DNA of 7,360 bases from an uncultured beta proteobacterium (lineage in GTDB: Bacteria > Pseudomonadota > Gammaproteobacteria > Burkholderiales > Burkholderiaceae_C), in the NCBI GenBank assembly GCA_903870955.1, contig CAIQEX010000030.1, forward strand, positions 1 through 7,360, written 5' to 3'. The notes under the pieces are model-generated. The model was not told the origin of the DNA. It made no database searches and saw nothing but the letters and a program-made list of their open reading frames with translations. Shown here piece after piece: positions 1 through 5,627 of the stretch. A program made the translations under genes and the position numbers. Each line of letters starts with the position of its first letter. Position 1 is the stretch's first letter.

Positions 1-1
1 C

Positions 2-505
2 GAAACCATTGCGTCTGGAACCATCACCAACGAGAAGACCAAAAGCGTCCTGCCCTTCCAGATTAAGTCCGGCACGGGCTTTCAGCAACGCATTGGTGCC
101 GAGTACCGGCTGAGTCCGCAATTCACGCTTCAAGGCTCCATTGGGCACTCGGCCAACTCACCCATGGGCTACGATGGCAGCATTGACTTCACGGTGGTAC
201 CGGTCGAAATCATGGGTTTCCTTGAAACAGGTTCAGGCTTTCGGCTAGGTGCCGGATTGCGTCAGTCCAACGCAGAATTGCGTGGCACGGGCAAAGCGGC
301 AGATGTCGCGCTCAACGGCAGCAGTGCCGGAAAACCCGGTACCGTGGTTGAAATTCAATACCTGTTCCAGAATGGTCCCAGCCGGACCAACAAGTCGGTC
401 CCGCAATTTGGTCTGACCCTGCGTGGCGTGAACGAGGTGTTTTCGACTGCGTGGGGTGATTTGAAGGGCGACAACTACGAAATCGGCGTGGTTCTTTATT
501 ATTGA
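2..505 (+). CDS. Outer-membrane beta-barrel protein, C-terminal part (5' end outside window)
   Basis: The frame is open from the left edge to the TGA at 503-505, so the gene begins upstream; the ATG at 164 is internal, because the preceding codons encode the same kind of sequence. About 167 residues are visible. They alternate polar and hydrophobic residues in short stretches separated by Gly/Asn/Ser-rich turns (for example RIGAEYRLSPQFTLQGSIG and FRLGAGLRQS), which is the look of antiparallel transmembrane beta-strands. The protein ends EIGVVLYY; a terminal aromatic residue at the end of a last amphipathic strand is the known recognition signal for the BAM assembly machinery. I therefore infer a beta-barrel in the outer membrane. 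I cannot assign a family (OmpW-, PagL- or porin-like) and no ligand or enzyme motif stands out. The next gene starts 66 bases downstream on the same strand. Confidence 0.75.
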   Translation, partial: ETIASGTITNEKTKSVLPFQIKSGTGFQQRIGAEYRLSPQFTLQGSIGHSANSPMGYDGSIDFTVVPVEIMGFLETGSGFRLGAGLRQSNAELRGTGKAADVALNGSSAGKPGTVVEIQYLFQNGPSRTNKSVPQFGLTLRGVNEVFSTAWGDLKGDNYEIGVVLYY

Positions 506-571
506 CAGTGCCGGTCATGCGAAACGGGGCGAGTGCCACGTCGACCCAGGCACGGAGCATTCACGATTCAC

Positions 572-1156
572 ATGGAAACACTGCGCGATGACTACACCTC
601 CTTTGCTGAGCTCCTGTCGAAGCACAAGGAAGGTGTTGATTTCGATCGAACGCTGCGCGTAAGGGATGGCGCAAAAATAGTCATCTTGGCACCCCACGGG
701 GGTCGACTCGAGAATCACACAGACACCATCGCCGAAGACATTGCTGGCGCAGATTTTAGCCTTTACTGTTTTCGCTCCCGACTGGGCAGGGGCCAGGCAA
801 ACTTGCACATCACCAGCCACAACTTCGACGATCCCGACTGTGTGTCACTGGTCGGCAAACATCCGTGGGCTGTGGCCCTGCACGGTTGTTCGGAATCGGG
901 AGAGCGTGTTTTTATCGGTGGCAGAGACCAACGACTCATAGACGAAGTCGCGCAATCGCTTCTGAAGGTTGGCATCAGGGTTGATGTAAACGGGCACTCC
1001 TACCCGGGCAAACACCCCAACAACATTTGCAATCGAACCGCATCGAATGCCGGCGTGCAAATTGAAATGACCCTGCCGTTTCGCAGAGGCGAGGCGATTC
1101 CCTTGTTTGTAAGCACGGTGCGCGAAATTCTCATGGCACGGCAAACTGCGACTTAA
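572..1156 (+). CDS. Poly-gamma-glutamate hydrolase family protein (PghP/DUF867-like zinc peptidase fold)
   Basis: A 194-residue protein resembling the poly-gamma-glutamate hydrolase family, first known from Bacillus phages, whose members have a carboxypeptidase-like zinc fold and cut gamma-glutamyl chains. The visible signature, in order, is YTSFAELLSKHKEGVDF near the N-terminus, VILAPHGGRLENHTDTIA (residues 37-54; likely metal ligands H42 and E47), WAVALHG (99-105; likely ligand H104), GHSYPGKHPNNICNR (141-155) and GVQIEM (161-166; E165 is the candidate catalytic glutamate). The ligand assignments come from the family pattern, not from an alignment. There is no signal peptide, so it is probably cytoplasmic. 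I chose ATG 572 because family members start shortly before the YTSF motif. GTG 533 is in frame but would add an arginine-rich stretch. A GGAG lies at 554-557, rather far from the ATG. Hand-counted lines give roughly 52-60% G+C, below metY. The real substrate in this organism is unknown. Confidence 0.82.
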   Translation: METLRDDYTSFAELLSKHKEGVDFDRTLRVRDGAKIVILAPHGGRLENHTDTIAEDIAGADFSLYCFRSRLGRGQANLHITSHNFDDPDCVSLVGKHPWAVALHGCSESGERVFIGGRDQRLIDEVAQSLLKVGIRVDVNGHSYPGKHPNNICNRTASNAGVQIEMTLPFRRGEAIPLFVSTVREILMARQTAT

Positions 1157-1168
1157 TGGGAAGGGTTG

Positions 1169-1291
1169 ATGGATTTTGAACCGCTCACGCTCAGACCAAA
1201 AGCGGAGGGATTTCTATGCCGGCACCCACAATGCACGCGGGTTGTACTTTCCGCAGGGCAGGTAGCACGCTACGCCAGCCGAGCCGGCTAA
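1169..1291 (+). CDS. Possible small protein of 40 residues with a Cys pair
   Basis: An open frame begins at ATG 1169, 12 bases after the stop of the hydrolase gene, and ends at TAA 1289-1291. A purine-rich GGGAAGGG (1158-1165) precedes the ATG, a good Shine-Dalgarno core but with a short spacing of about 3 to 5 bases. The protein starts MDFEPLTLRPKAEGF, then carries C17 and C22 flanking RHPQ, and ends QVARYASRAG. The composition is protein-like and a Cys-x4-Cys with a nearby His could bind metal, but I recognise no family. The ORF fills most of the gap between the hydrolase and the convergent methyltransferase gene, and its stop codon lies in the loop of a perfect inverted repeat. An open frame this short could arise by chance in such DNA, so the call is tentative. 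Confidence 0.33.
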   Translation: MDFEPLTLRPKAEGFLCRHPQCTRVVLSAGQVARYASRAG

Positions 1292-1297
1292 CGGCTC
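1281..1297. terminator. Short inverted repeat between convergent genes, possible terminator stem
   Basis: GAGCCG (1281-1286) and CGGCTC (1292-1297) form a perfect 6-bp stem around a 5-base loop, directly between the plus-strand hydrolase unit and the minus-strand methyltransferase gene that ends at 1303. A location between convergent genes suits a two-way terminator. Neither strand has a T-run after the stem, so intrinsic termination is not well supported. Confidence 0.3.
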
Positions 1298-1302
1298 AAC
1301 GG

Positions 1303-2115
1303 TCAGGGCTTCACAAACCTCAGGGTCATCCGGTCGCTTTCACCGATGGCCTGGTATTTGTCTTTTTCAACTTCCTTATTGACATAGGTGGGAGGCAAAG
1401 CCCAGACGCCACCCACGTGGTCGGCCGTATCCTTGGGGTTGGCGTTGATCTCGGCACTGGCAGCTAAAGTAAAACCTGCTTCCTGCGCGATGCGAATGAC
1501 ATAAGACTGGTGCACATAGCCCGTGCTGCTCGTTGCATCCTGAATTCTTTCTGCCGGCAGCCTGTGCTCGACCACGCCAAACACACCGCCTTTCTTCAAA
1601 CTGCGATAAGCGCTTTCGAACACATTGCGCACACCGGCATCGCCGTTATCCATCCAGTTGTGCACATTGCGAAAGGTGAGTACCAGATCGGCACTGTCGG
1701 ACGGCGCGTAGTCCATTTTGGCAGGTGGCGCAAACACGCCCAGACGAACCCGGTCATACACCAAGGGCTGCGCGCCCAGCTTCGCTTTGAGGCGCTCCAG
1801 AGACTTCACGGTTTCTGGCTTGGTTGACTCCGGATCGTCTGCCGCAAGGATTAGTTGACCCTTGTCGCGCAGGTACGGTGCCAGAATTTCGGTGTACCAG
1901 CCGCCACCCGGGCTGATCTCCACCACCGTGCTATCCGGGCGCAGGCCGAAGAATTGCAACGTCTCAAACGGGTGACGCCAGATGTCCCGTGCCGCATAAG
2001 CCGGTGTGCGTCCCGGGTTGGCAATGGCCTGCTTGAGCGCCTCATCCGCTTGCGCGCCGGCGCCCACACCCAGAAGCATCCAAGCGGCCAACAGCAGTCT
2101 TTTTGCGATCATCAT
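1303..2115 (-). CDS. Exported class I SAM-dependent methyltransferase (COG4798-type, substrate unknown)
   Basis: A 270-residue protein. The N-terminus MMIAKRLLLAAWMLLGVGAG followed by AQA-DEAL is a standard Sec signal peptide, with probable cleavage after A23, so the mature protein should be periplasmic. The mature part resembles the COG4798 predicted methyltransferases: ARDIWRHPFETLQFFGLRPD (42-61), the SAM-binding motif I VVEISPGGGWYTEILAPYL (64-82), an acidic position after the second strand (LILAADD, 88-94), DLVLTFRNVHNWM (143-155) and GGVFGVVEHR (176-185). Family members are known to carry signal peptides, yet SAM is made in the cytoplasm, so their substrate and how they get a cofactor are open. 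The first of two adjacent ATGs (2115) is chosen; an AAGGA lies 7 bases upstream. The gene is divergent from metY and convergent with the hydrolase unit, so it is probably a single-gene unit. Confidence 0.85.
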   Translation of the reverse strand: MMIAKRLLLAAWMLLGVGAGAQADEALKQAIANPGRTPAYAARDIWRHPFETLQFFGLRPDSTVVEISPGGGWYTEILAPYLRDKGQLILAADDPESTKPETVKSLERLKAKLGAQPLVYDRVRLGVFAPPAKMDYAPSDSADLVLTFRNVHNWMDNGDAGVRNVFESAYRSLKKGGVFGVVEHRLPAERIQDATSSTGYVHQSYVIRIAQEAGFTLAASAEINANPKDTADHVGGVWALPPTYVNKEVEKDKYQAIGESDRMTLRFVKP

Positions 2116-2265
2116 TCTTGCGTCCTTAGGGGTTCATTTCGAGGATACCTTAAGCCACCGAAAGCCGCTCCGCACCGCACGCATTCCTGTTTTGGTAGCT
2201 AACTTCTGACAAATTCTTCTTTAGGCTTTCGCGCCCGGTTCACCACAATGCTTGAATTACATCCC
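2116..2265. other. Divergent intergenic region between the methyltransferase gene and metY
   Basis: This non-coding stretch must hold the promoters for both flanking genes. On the minus strand TTGTCA (2212-2207) matches a sigma-70 -35 box at five of six positions, but the sequences 16 to 18 bases further on are poor -10 boxes. On the plus strand I find no convincing -35/-10 pair ahead of metY. There is no tRNA, no clear ORF and no direct repeat. The part beyond 2265 is described with the metY leader. Confidence 0.5.
2123..2127 (-). promoter_or_regulatory. Ribosome binding site of the exported methyltransferase gene
   Basis: Read on the minus strand this is AAGGA, placed 7 bases before the first ATG of the ATGATG pair at 2115-2110. 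This spacing favours the first ATG as the start. Confidence 0.65.
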
Positions 2266-2337
2266 GCCCCGGACTTGTGGCGTCTCGCCAAAATAGGCCA
2301 CACTGCGGGGCTCGCAGTTTTACAACCCCAACGAGGA
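2266..2337 (+). promoter_or_regulatory. Structured leader of metY with competing folds near the ribosome binding site
   Basis: Two nested perfect stems are visible: GCCCCG (2266-2271) with CGGGGC (2306-2311), and inside it TGTGGC (2276-2281) with GCCACA (2297-2302), separated by a small 4x3 internal loop. The 15-base apical region contains CGCC, which can instead pair with GGCG in a local hairpin (2279-2289). The 3' arm has other partners too: GGGG 2307-2310 with CCCC 2326-2329, and CTCG 2311-2314 with CGAG 2332-2335, which covers the Shine-Dalgarno GAGGA. Such exclusive pairings are what a translational switch needs. It does not match a methionine-pathway riboswitch class that I can recognise, and the transcription start is unknown, so regulation is an inference. 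Confidence 0.4.
2333..2337 (+). promoter_or_regulatory. Ribosome binding site that sets the metY start
   Basis: GAGGA ends 8 bases before ATG 2346. It decides for this start over the in-frame GTG at 2277, which would add 23 non-conserved residues and would begin inside the leader hairpin. Confidence 0.8.
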
Positions 2338-2345
2338 TTCAAACC

Positions 2346-3641
2346 ATGTCAGACACTTTGAAATTCGAAACCCTTGCGGTCCACGCCGGCTACAAACCCG
2401 ACCCAACCACCAAGGCGGTGGCCGTGCCGATCTACCAGACCGTGGCCTATGCCTTTGACAACGCCCAACATGGCGCCGACCTGTTTGACTTGAAGGTGGC
2501 GGGCAACATCTACACCCGCATCATGAATCCGACCCAGGACGTGCTGGAGCAGCGCGTGGCGGCTTTGGAAGGCGGCATTGCGGCGCTGGCCGTGGCCTCG
2601 GGTCAGACCGCGGTGACCTACGCCATTCAGACGATTGCCGAGGCCGGTGACAACATCGTCTCCAGCACTGCGTTGTATGGCGGCACCTACAACCTGTTTG
2701 CCCACACGCTACCGCAATACGGCATCACCACCCGCTTTGCTGACCACCGTGATCCGGACAGTTTTGAGCCGCTGATTGACGAGCGCACCAAGGCCATTTT
2801 TGTCGAGTCGCTGGGCAACCCGCAAGGCAATGTGACCGACATCGCGCGCGTGGCCAACATCGCCCACCGCCACGGCATTCCGCTGATTGTGGACAACACC
2901 GTGGCCTCGCCCTTCCTGCTGCGTCCCATCGAGCATGGCGCCGACATCGTGGTGCACTCGCTGACCAAATACTTGGGCGGCCATGGCACCAGCATTGGCG
3001 GTGCAATTGTCGATTCCGGCAAGTTCCCCTGGGCAGAACACAAGGCACGTTTCAAGCGCCTAAACGAGCCGGATGTGAGCTACCACGGCGTGGTCTATAC
3101 CGAAGCCTTCGGCCCCGCTGCCTACATCGGCCGTGCCCGCGTGGTACCACTGCGCAACATGGGGGCGGCGATTTCTCCATTCAATGCCTTCCTGATTCTG
3201 CAAGGCATTGAGACGCTGGCGCTGCGCATGGAGCGCATTACCGAGAACACCATCAAGGTGGCCAAGTTTCTGCAATCGCACGCCAAAGTCAGTTGGGTCA
3301 ACTACGCCGGTCTGCCCGAACACCCCGACCACGCATTGGCGCAAAAGTACCTGGGCGGCAAACCTTCGGGCTTGTTGACGTTTGGCGTGAAAGCCGCCGA
3401 GGGCAAAGCCCGCGAAGCCGGTGCCGCCTTCCTCGATGCGCTGCAGGTGTTCACGCGCCTGGTGAATATTGGCGATGCCAAGTCTCTGGCCACGCACCCA
3501 GCATCGACCACCCACCGCCAGCTCTCGGCGGAAGAGTTGGTTAAGTCCGGCGTACCCGAAGATGCGGTGCGTTTGTCAATCGGCATTGAACACATTGACG
3601 ACCTGTTGGCTGACCTCGCCCGGGCACTGTCCAGCACGTAA
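2346..3641 (+). CDS. metY: O-acetylhomoserine sulfhydrylase (O-acetylhomoserine aminocarboxypropyltransferase)
   Basis: A 431-residue PLP enzyme of the Cys/Met metabolism family that joins O-acetylhomoserine with sulfide to give homocysteine and acetate, the direct sulfhydrylation route to methionine in the cytoplasm. Length and order of motifs are those of the family: TLAVHAGYKPDPTT near the N-terminus, YTRIMNPT (56-63), ASGQTA (84-89, phosphate contact of PLP), STALYGGTYNLF (107-118; aromatic stacking on the ring), VDNTVASP (182-189, with D183 contacting the pyridine nitrogen), VHSLTKYLGGHG (203-214, with K208 as the Schiff-base lysine), ATHPASTTH in the C-terminal domain, and VRLSIGIEHIDDL with R409 positioned to bind the substrate carboxylate. 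The 10-residue-longer loop regions typical of MetY rather than MetB/MetC are present, including FPWAEHKARF. All key residues are intact. The gene has its own structured leader and a hairpin follows the stop. A sulfur-compound transporter pair lies downstream. Confidence 0.94.
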   Translation: MSDTLKFETLAVHAGYKPDPTTKAVAVPIYQTVAYAFDNAQHGADLFDLKVAGNIYTRIMNPTQDVLEQRVAALEGGIAALAVASGQTAVTYAIQTIAEAGDNIVSSTALYGGTYNLFAHTLPQYGITTRFADHRDPDSFEPLIDERTKAIFVESLGNPQGNVTDIARVANIAHRHGIPLIVDNTVASPFLLRPIEHGADIVVHSLTKYLGGHGTSIGGAIVDSGKFPWAEHKARFKRLNEPDVSYHGVVYTEAFGPAAYIGRARVVPLRNMGAAISPFNAFLILQGIETLALRMERITENTIKVAKFLQSHAKVSWVNYAGLPEHPDHALAQKYLGGKPSGLLTFGVKAAEGKAREAGAAFLDALQVFTRLVNIGDAKSLATHPASTTHRQLSAEELVKSGVPEDAVRLSIGIEHIDDLLADLARALSST

Positions 3642-3658
3642 GCCAACCAACTACCGAG

Positions 3659-3700
3659 CACCCACTGCGGCGTTGCACACAGACGCGGCAGCGGGTGTTT
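3659..3700 (+). terminator. Long interrupted hairpin after metY, probable terminator or attenuator
   Basis: Eighteen bases after the metY stop, CACCC (3659-3663) pairs with GGGTG (3693-3697), CTGC (3665-3668) with GCAG (3688-3691) and GCGT (3670-3673) with ACGC (3683-3686). This gives 13 base pairs with only two 1x1 mismatches and a 9-base loop. A short TTT follows at 3698-3700. The stem is strong but the T-run is weak. Because it ends 24 bases before the next start codon, it could also tune read-through into the transporter genes. Confidence 0.55.
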
Positions 3701-3721
3701 CGGTCGCGGTATCCTTGCACG

Positions 3722-4150
3722 ATGACTTCATTCACCCCTTTGAACGCCCTGATTGGTGGCCTGCTGATCGGCACTTCCGCCACCCTGCTGCTCTGGCTCA
3801 ATGGCCGTATTGCCGGCGTCACCGGCATGGTGACGGGCTTGCTGGTCAAACCTTCCGCGAGCCAGATCTGGCGCTTGCTGTTTCTTATCGGTTTGGTGGT
3901 GGGCGCTGCCGCTTACAGTTTCTGGGGCGCCGCCACACCGACTCGCCAGGGCTTTCCTGTGGGGCTACTGATCGTCGCCGGGTTGCTGACGGGCTATGGC
4001 ACGGCGCAGGCCAATGGCTGTACCAGTGGTCATGGCGTCTGCGGGCTGGCGCGCTTCTCGGTGCGCTCACTGGTGGCCACAGCTACCTTTCTGGGCGTGG
4101 CCATCGTCACCACTTTTGTCGTGCGGCACCTGCTGGGAATAGCGACATGA
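3722..4150 (+). CDS. YeeE/YedE family membrane protein, first half of a split sulfur-compound transporter
   Basis: A 142-residue integral membrane protein with hydrophobic segments at about residues 8-26, 30-42, 50-70, 78-95 and 115-138. It matches the YeeE/YedE (DUF395, sulphur transport) family through NGCTSGHGVCGLARFSVRS (98-116), with C100 and C107 at the conserved cysteine positions, and through the GGLLIGTSATLLLWLNGRIAG opening. Full-length family members such as YeeE/TsuA import thiosulfate using a relay of conserved cysteines; that is known for those proteins, while for this short form the substrate is inferred. The length is less than half of a full transporter, and the following gene supplies another half, so I expect a heteromeric complex in the inner membrane. 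ATG 3722 is chosen over the GTG at 3695, which lies within the upstream hairpin. No good Shine-Dalgarno is visible. Confidence 0.88.
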   Translation: MTSFTPLNALIGGLLIGTSATLLLWLNGRIAGVTGMVTGLLVKPSASQIWRLLFLIGLVVGAAAYSFWGAATPTRQGFPVGLLIVAGLLTGYGTAQANGCTSGHGVCGLARFSVRSLVATATFLGVAIVTTFVVRHLLGIAT

Positions 4151-4590
4151 GCCATTCCACTTTGCGCAATTTGGCCGCTCTTGGCAGTGGCGTGGTGTTT
4201 GGCGTTGGCCTGTCGTTGGCACAAATGACCAACCCCGACAAGGTGCTGAATTTTCTGGACATCAGCGGCCACTGGGACCCCAGCCTGCTGCTGGTCCTGG
4301 GGGGTGCCGTGGTGCTCAGCGCCATCGCCTTTCTGTTGGTTTTCAAACGCGGCACTCCACTCTGGGATGGCCAGTTTCATCTGCCGCTATCGAAGGCCAT
4401 TGACCGGCCACTGATCGTGGGCTCGGCACTGTTTGGTATCGGCTGGGGCCTCTCCGGATACTGCCCGGGACCGGCCATTGCATCCTTGGGATTTGGTAAT
4501 CCGGAAGCGCTCTGGGTGTTGCCCAGCATCATTGCGGGTGCGGCCTTGCAACGCTGGATGCGGCACAGTCAAGCCGCAGATATTGATTAA
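4147..4590 (+). CDS. DUF6691/YeeE-like membrane protein, second half of the split transporter
   Basis: A 147-residue membrane protein starting at an ATG that overlaps the previous stop (ATGA, 4147-4150), the usual arrangement for translational coupling and fixed stoichiometry. Hydrophobic segments lie at about residues 8-26, 47-66, 88-105 and 121-135. Family marks are the GVVFGVGLSLAQMTNPDKV stretch (15-33), VLNFLDISGHWDPSL (33-47) and GWGLSGYCPGPAIASLG (99-115), where C106 sits in the conserved SGYCPGP motif. These short paired proteins are known in many proteobacteria and are sometimes called PmpA/PmpB-like when next to the sulfide-sensing BigR system. No BigR regulator or persulfide dioxygenase is within this window. 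A role in moving thiosulfate, sulfide or a related compound across the inner membrane is inferred from the family and from the adjacent metY. Confidence 0.88.
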   Translation: MSHSTLRNLAALGSGVVFGVGLSLAQMTNPDKVLNFLDISGHWDPSLLLVLGGAVVLSAIAFLLVFKRGTPLWDGQFHLPLSKAIDRPLIVGSALFGIGWGLSGYCPGPAIASLGFGNPEALWVLPSIIAGAALQRWMRHSQAADID

Positions 4591-4657
4591 TCGCAAATCG
4601 ATTTCCGCACTGCACACCACCAAGCGCCCTACACTCTCAAGCAATAACCATTTAAGC
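4591..4657. other. Short intergenic stretch with a 10-base palindrome
   Basis: This gap separates the transporter pair from the desaturase gene. It contains the perfect palindrome AAATCGATTT (4595-4604), which might be an operator half or chance. TACACT at 4630-4635 resembles a -10 box, but no -35 box sits at the right distance. I see no terminator hairpin for the transporter genes. Confidence 0.3.
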
Positions 4658-4662
4658 AGGAG
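4658..4662 (+). promoter_or_regulatory. Ribosome binding site of the desaturase gene
   Basis: AGGAG ends 9 bases before ATG 4672 and is the strongest Shine-Dalgarno in the window. It fixes the start of the desaturase-family gene. Confidence 0.75.
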
Positions 4663-4671
4663 ACCCGCCCG

Positions 4672-5622
4672 ATGAAGCCAGCCAGCACCCCGTCCGCCGA
4701 GATCGAATGGCCAACTTGGCTGCTTGGGTTGTCGATATGGGGAACGTGGTTGGCTCTGGTTGGAAGTTACGGCAGCTTCCCGACCTGGGTATCCACACCG
4801 CTGCTCATCGTTTTACTGGCTTGGTACATGAGCTTTCAGCATGAGCTGACACATGGTCACCCGACACGCAATGCAACGCTCAACCGCTTGATCGGCCTGC
4901 CCCCGCTGGCCATCTGGTACCCGTTTGACACCTACAAGCAGGACCACCTTAAACACCACGACGATGCCCACCTGACCGAACCCGGCGTGGACACCGAGAG
5001 CAACTACATCACGCCTGAACAGGCGGCCAACATGGGTGCGGTGGCGCTGTGGTTGTACAAGAGTCAGCGCACGGTATTGGGCCGCTTCCTGATTGGCCCT
5101 GCCATCGTCAACGTAAGCCTGTGGACACGCACCGCGCGTGCGGTGGCAGGTGGTGACTGGGGTGCGCTGAAGGTCTGGTGTGTGCATCTGCCGCTGGTGG
5201 CCCTGCTGCTGTGGGCACTAGAGCGCAACACCGCGCTATCTGCCTGGCACTATGCTTTTGGTATCGCGTACCCTTCGCTGGGTCTGGCCATGTTGCGCTC
5301 GCTGTACGAGCACCGCCCCGGCGCACTGCCTGCGCACCGTACCGTGATCAACGAGGCCGCCGCCCCCTGGCGTCTGCTCTACTTGAACAACAACTACCAT
5401 GTGGTGCACCACGCTTACCCAGAGGTGCCCTGGTACAAGATTCCTGGCCTGTATGCCGCCGACCGCGAAGCCTGGCACGCTGGCAACGGAGGCTTTGTGC
5501 TGCCGGGTTATCTGTACCTGATTCGCAACTTTGCCTGGCGTACGGTGGACCACCCGGTCTTGTCCGCACCCGCCACGGCGCAACCCCGCAAAACATCTCC
5601 CGCGCGCGCTCCGGCCAAGTGA
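4672..5622 (+). CDS. Membrane fatty acid desaturase family protein (diiron, three histidine boxes)
   Basis: A 316-residue membrane protein of the fatty acid desaturase/hydroxylase superfamily, which uses a diiron centre to oxidise lipid C-H bonds. The three histidine boxes are complete: HELTH (57-61, followed by H63), HLKHH (92-96, followed by H100) and HVVHH (243-247) in the context LYLNNNYHVVHHAYPEVPW. Hydrophobic segments lie at about 16-33, 40-55, 166-183 and 190-208, between the boxes as expected. A polar, Pro/Ala/Lys-rich tail (about 298-316) follows the domain. The spacing resembles acyl-lipid or free fatty acid desaturase-like proteins, but sequence alone does not settle whether the product is a desaturase, hydroxylase or ketolase, nor the position modified. 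Neighbouring genes do not include an obvious ferredoxin or reductase. It probably heads a three-gene unit. Confidence 0.9.
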   Translation: MKPASTPSAEIEWPTWLLGLSIWGTWLALVGSYGSFPTWVSTPLLIVLLAWYMSFQHELTHGHPTRNATLNRLIGLPPLAIWYPFDTYKQDHLKHHDDAHLTEPGVDTESNYITPEQAANMGAVALWLYKSQRTVLGRFLIGPAIVNVSLWTRTARAVAGGDWGALKVWCVHLPLVALLLWALERNTALSAWHYAFGIAYPSLGLAMLRSLYEHRPGALPAHRTVINEAAAPWRLLYLNNNYHVVHHAYPEVPWYKIPGLYAADREAWHAGNGGFVLPGYLYLIRNFAWRTVDHPVLSAPATAQPRKTSPARAPAK

Positions 5623-5627
5623 CTGGC

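Noticed and set aside
533..571. GTG 533 as the start of the hydrolase gene, and the GTGCC/GGCAC repeat at 533-553 as a terminator of the barrel gene
   Set aside because: The added residues are Arg-rich and unlike the family start; the 5-bp repeat has a long loop and no T-run, so it is not convincing as a terminator.
1216..1467. Plus-strand open frame of 83 codons over the 3' end of the methyltransferase gene
   Set aside because: Most of it is antisense to a well-supported gene and the translated sequence has no family character.
2184..2212. Minus-strand sigma-70 promoter for the methyltransferase gene
   Set aside because: TTGTCA is a good -35 box, but the -10 candidates at normal spacing (CAGGAA, AGGAAT) match poorly, so I did not list it as a promoter.
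2277..2345. GTG 2277 as an alternative metY start
   Set aside because: It adds 23 Arg/Thr/Pro-rich residues with no family counterpart and lies inside the leader hairpin, while GAGGA is correctly spaced from ATG 2346.
3060..3515. Minus-strand open frame of 151 codons inside metY
   Set aside because: metY is intact with all catalytic residues; the antisense frame is explained by G+C-rich third positions.
3469..4146. Plus-strand extension of the DUF6691-like frame upstream through the end of metY and the first transporter gene
   Set aside because: The ATGA overlap at 4147 and the family's usual N-terminus place the start at 4147; the upstream codons are an out-of-frame reading of two real genes.
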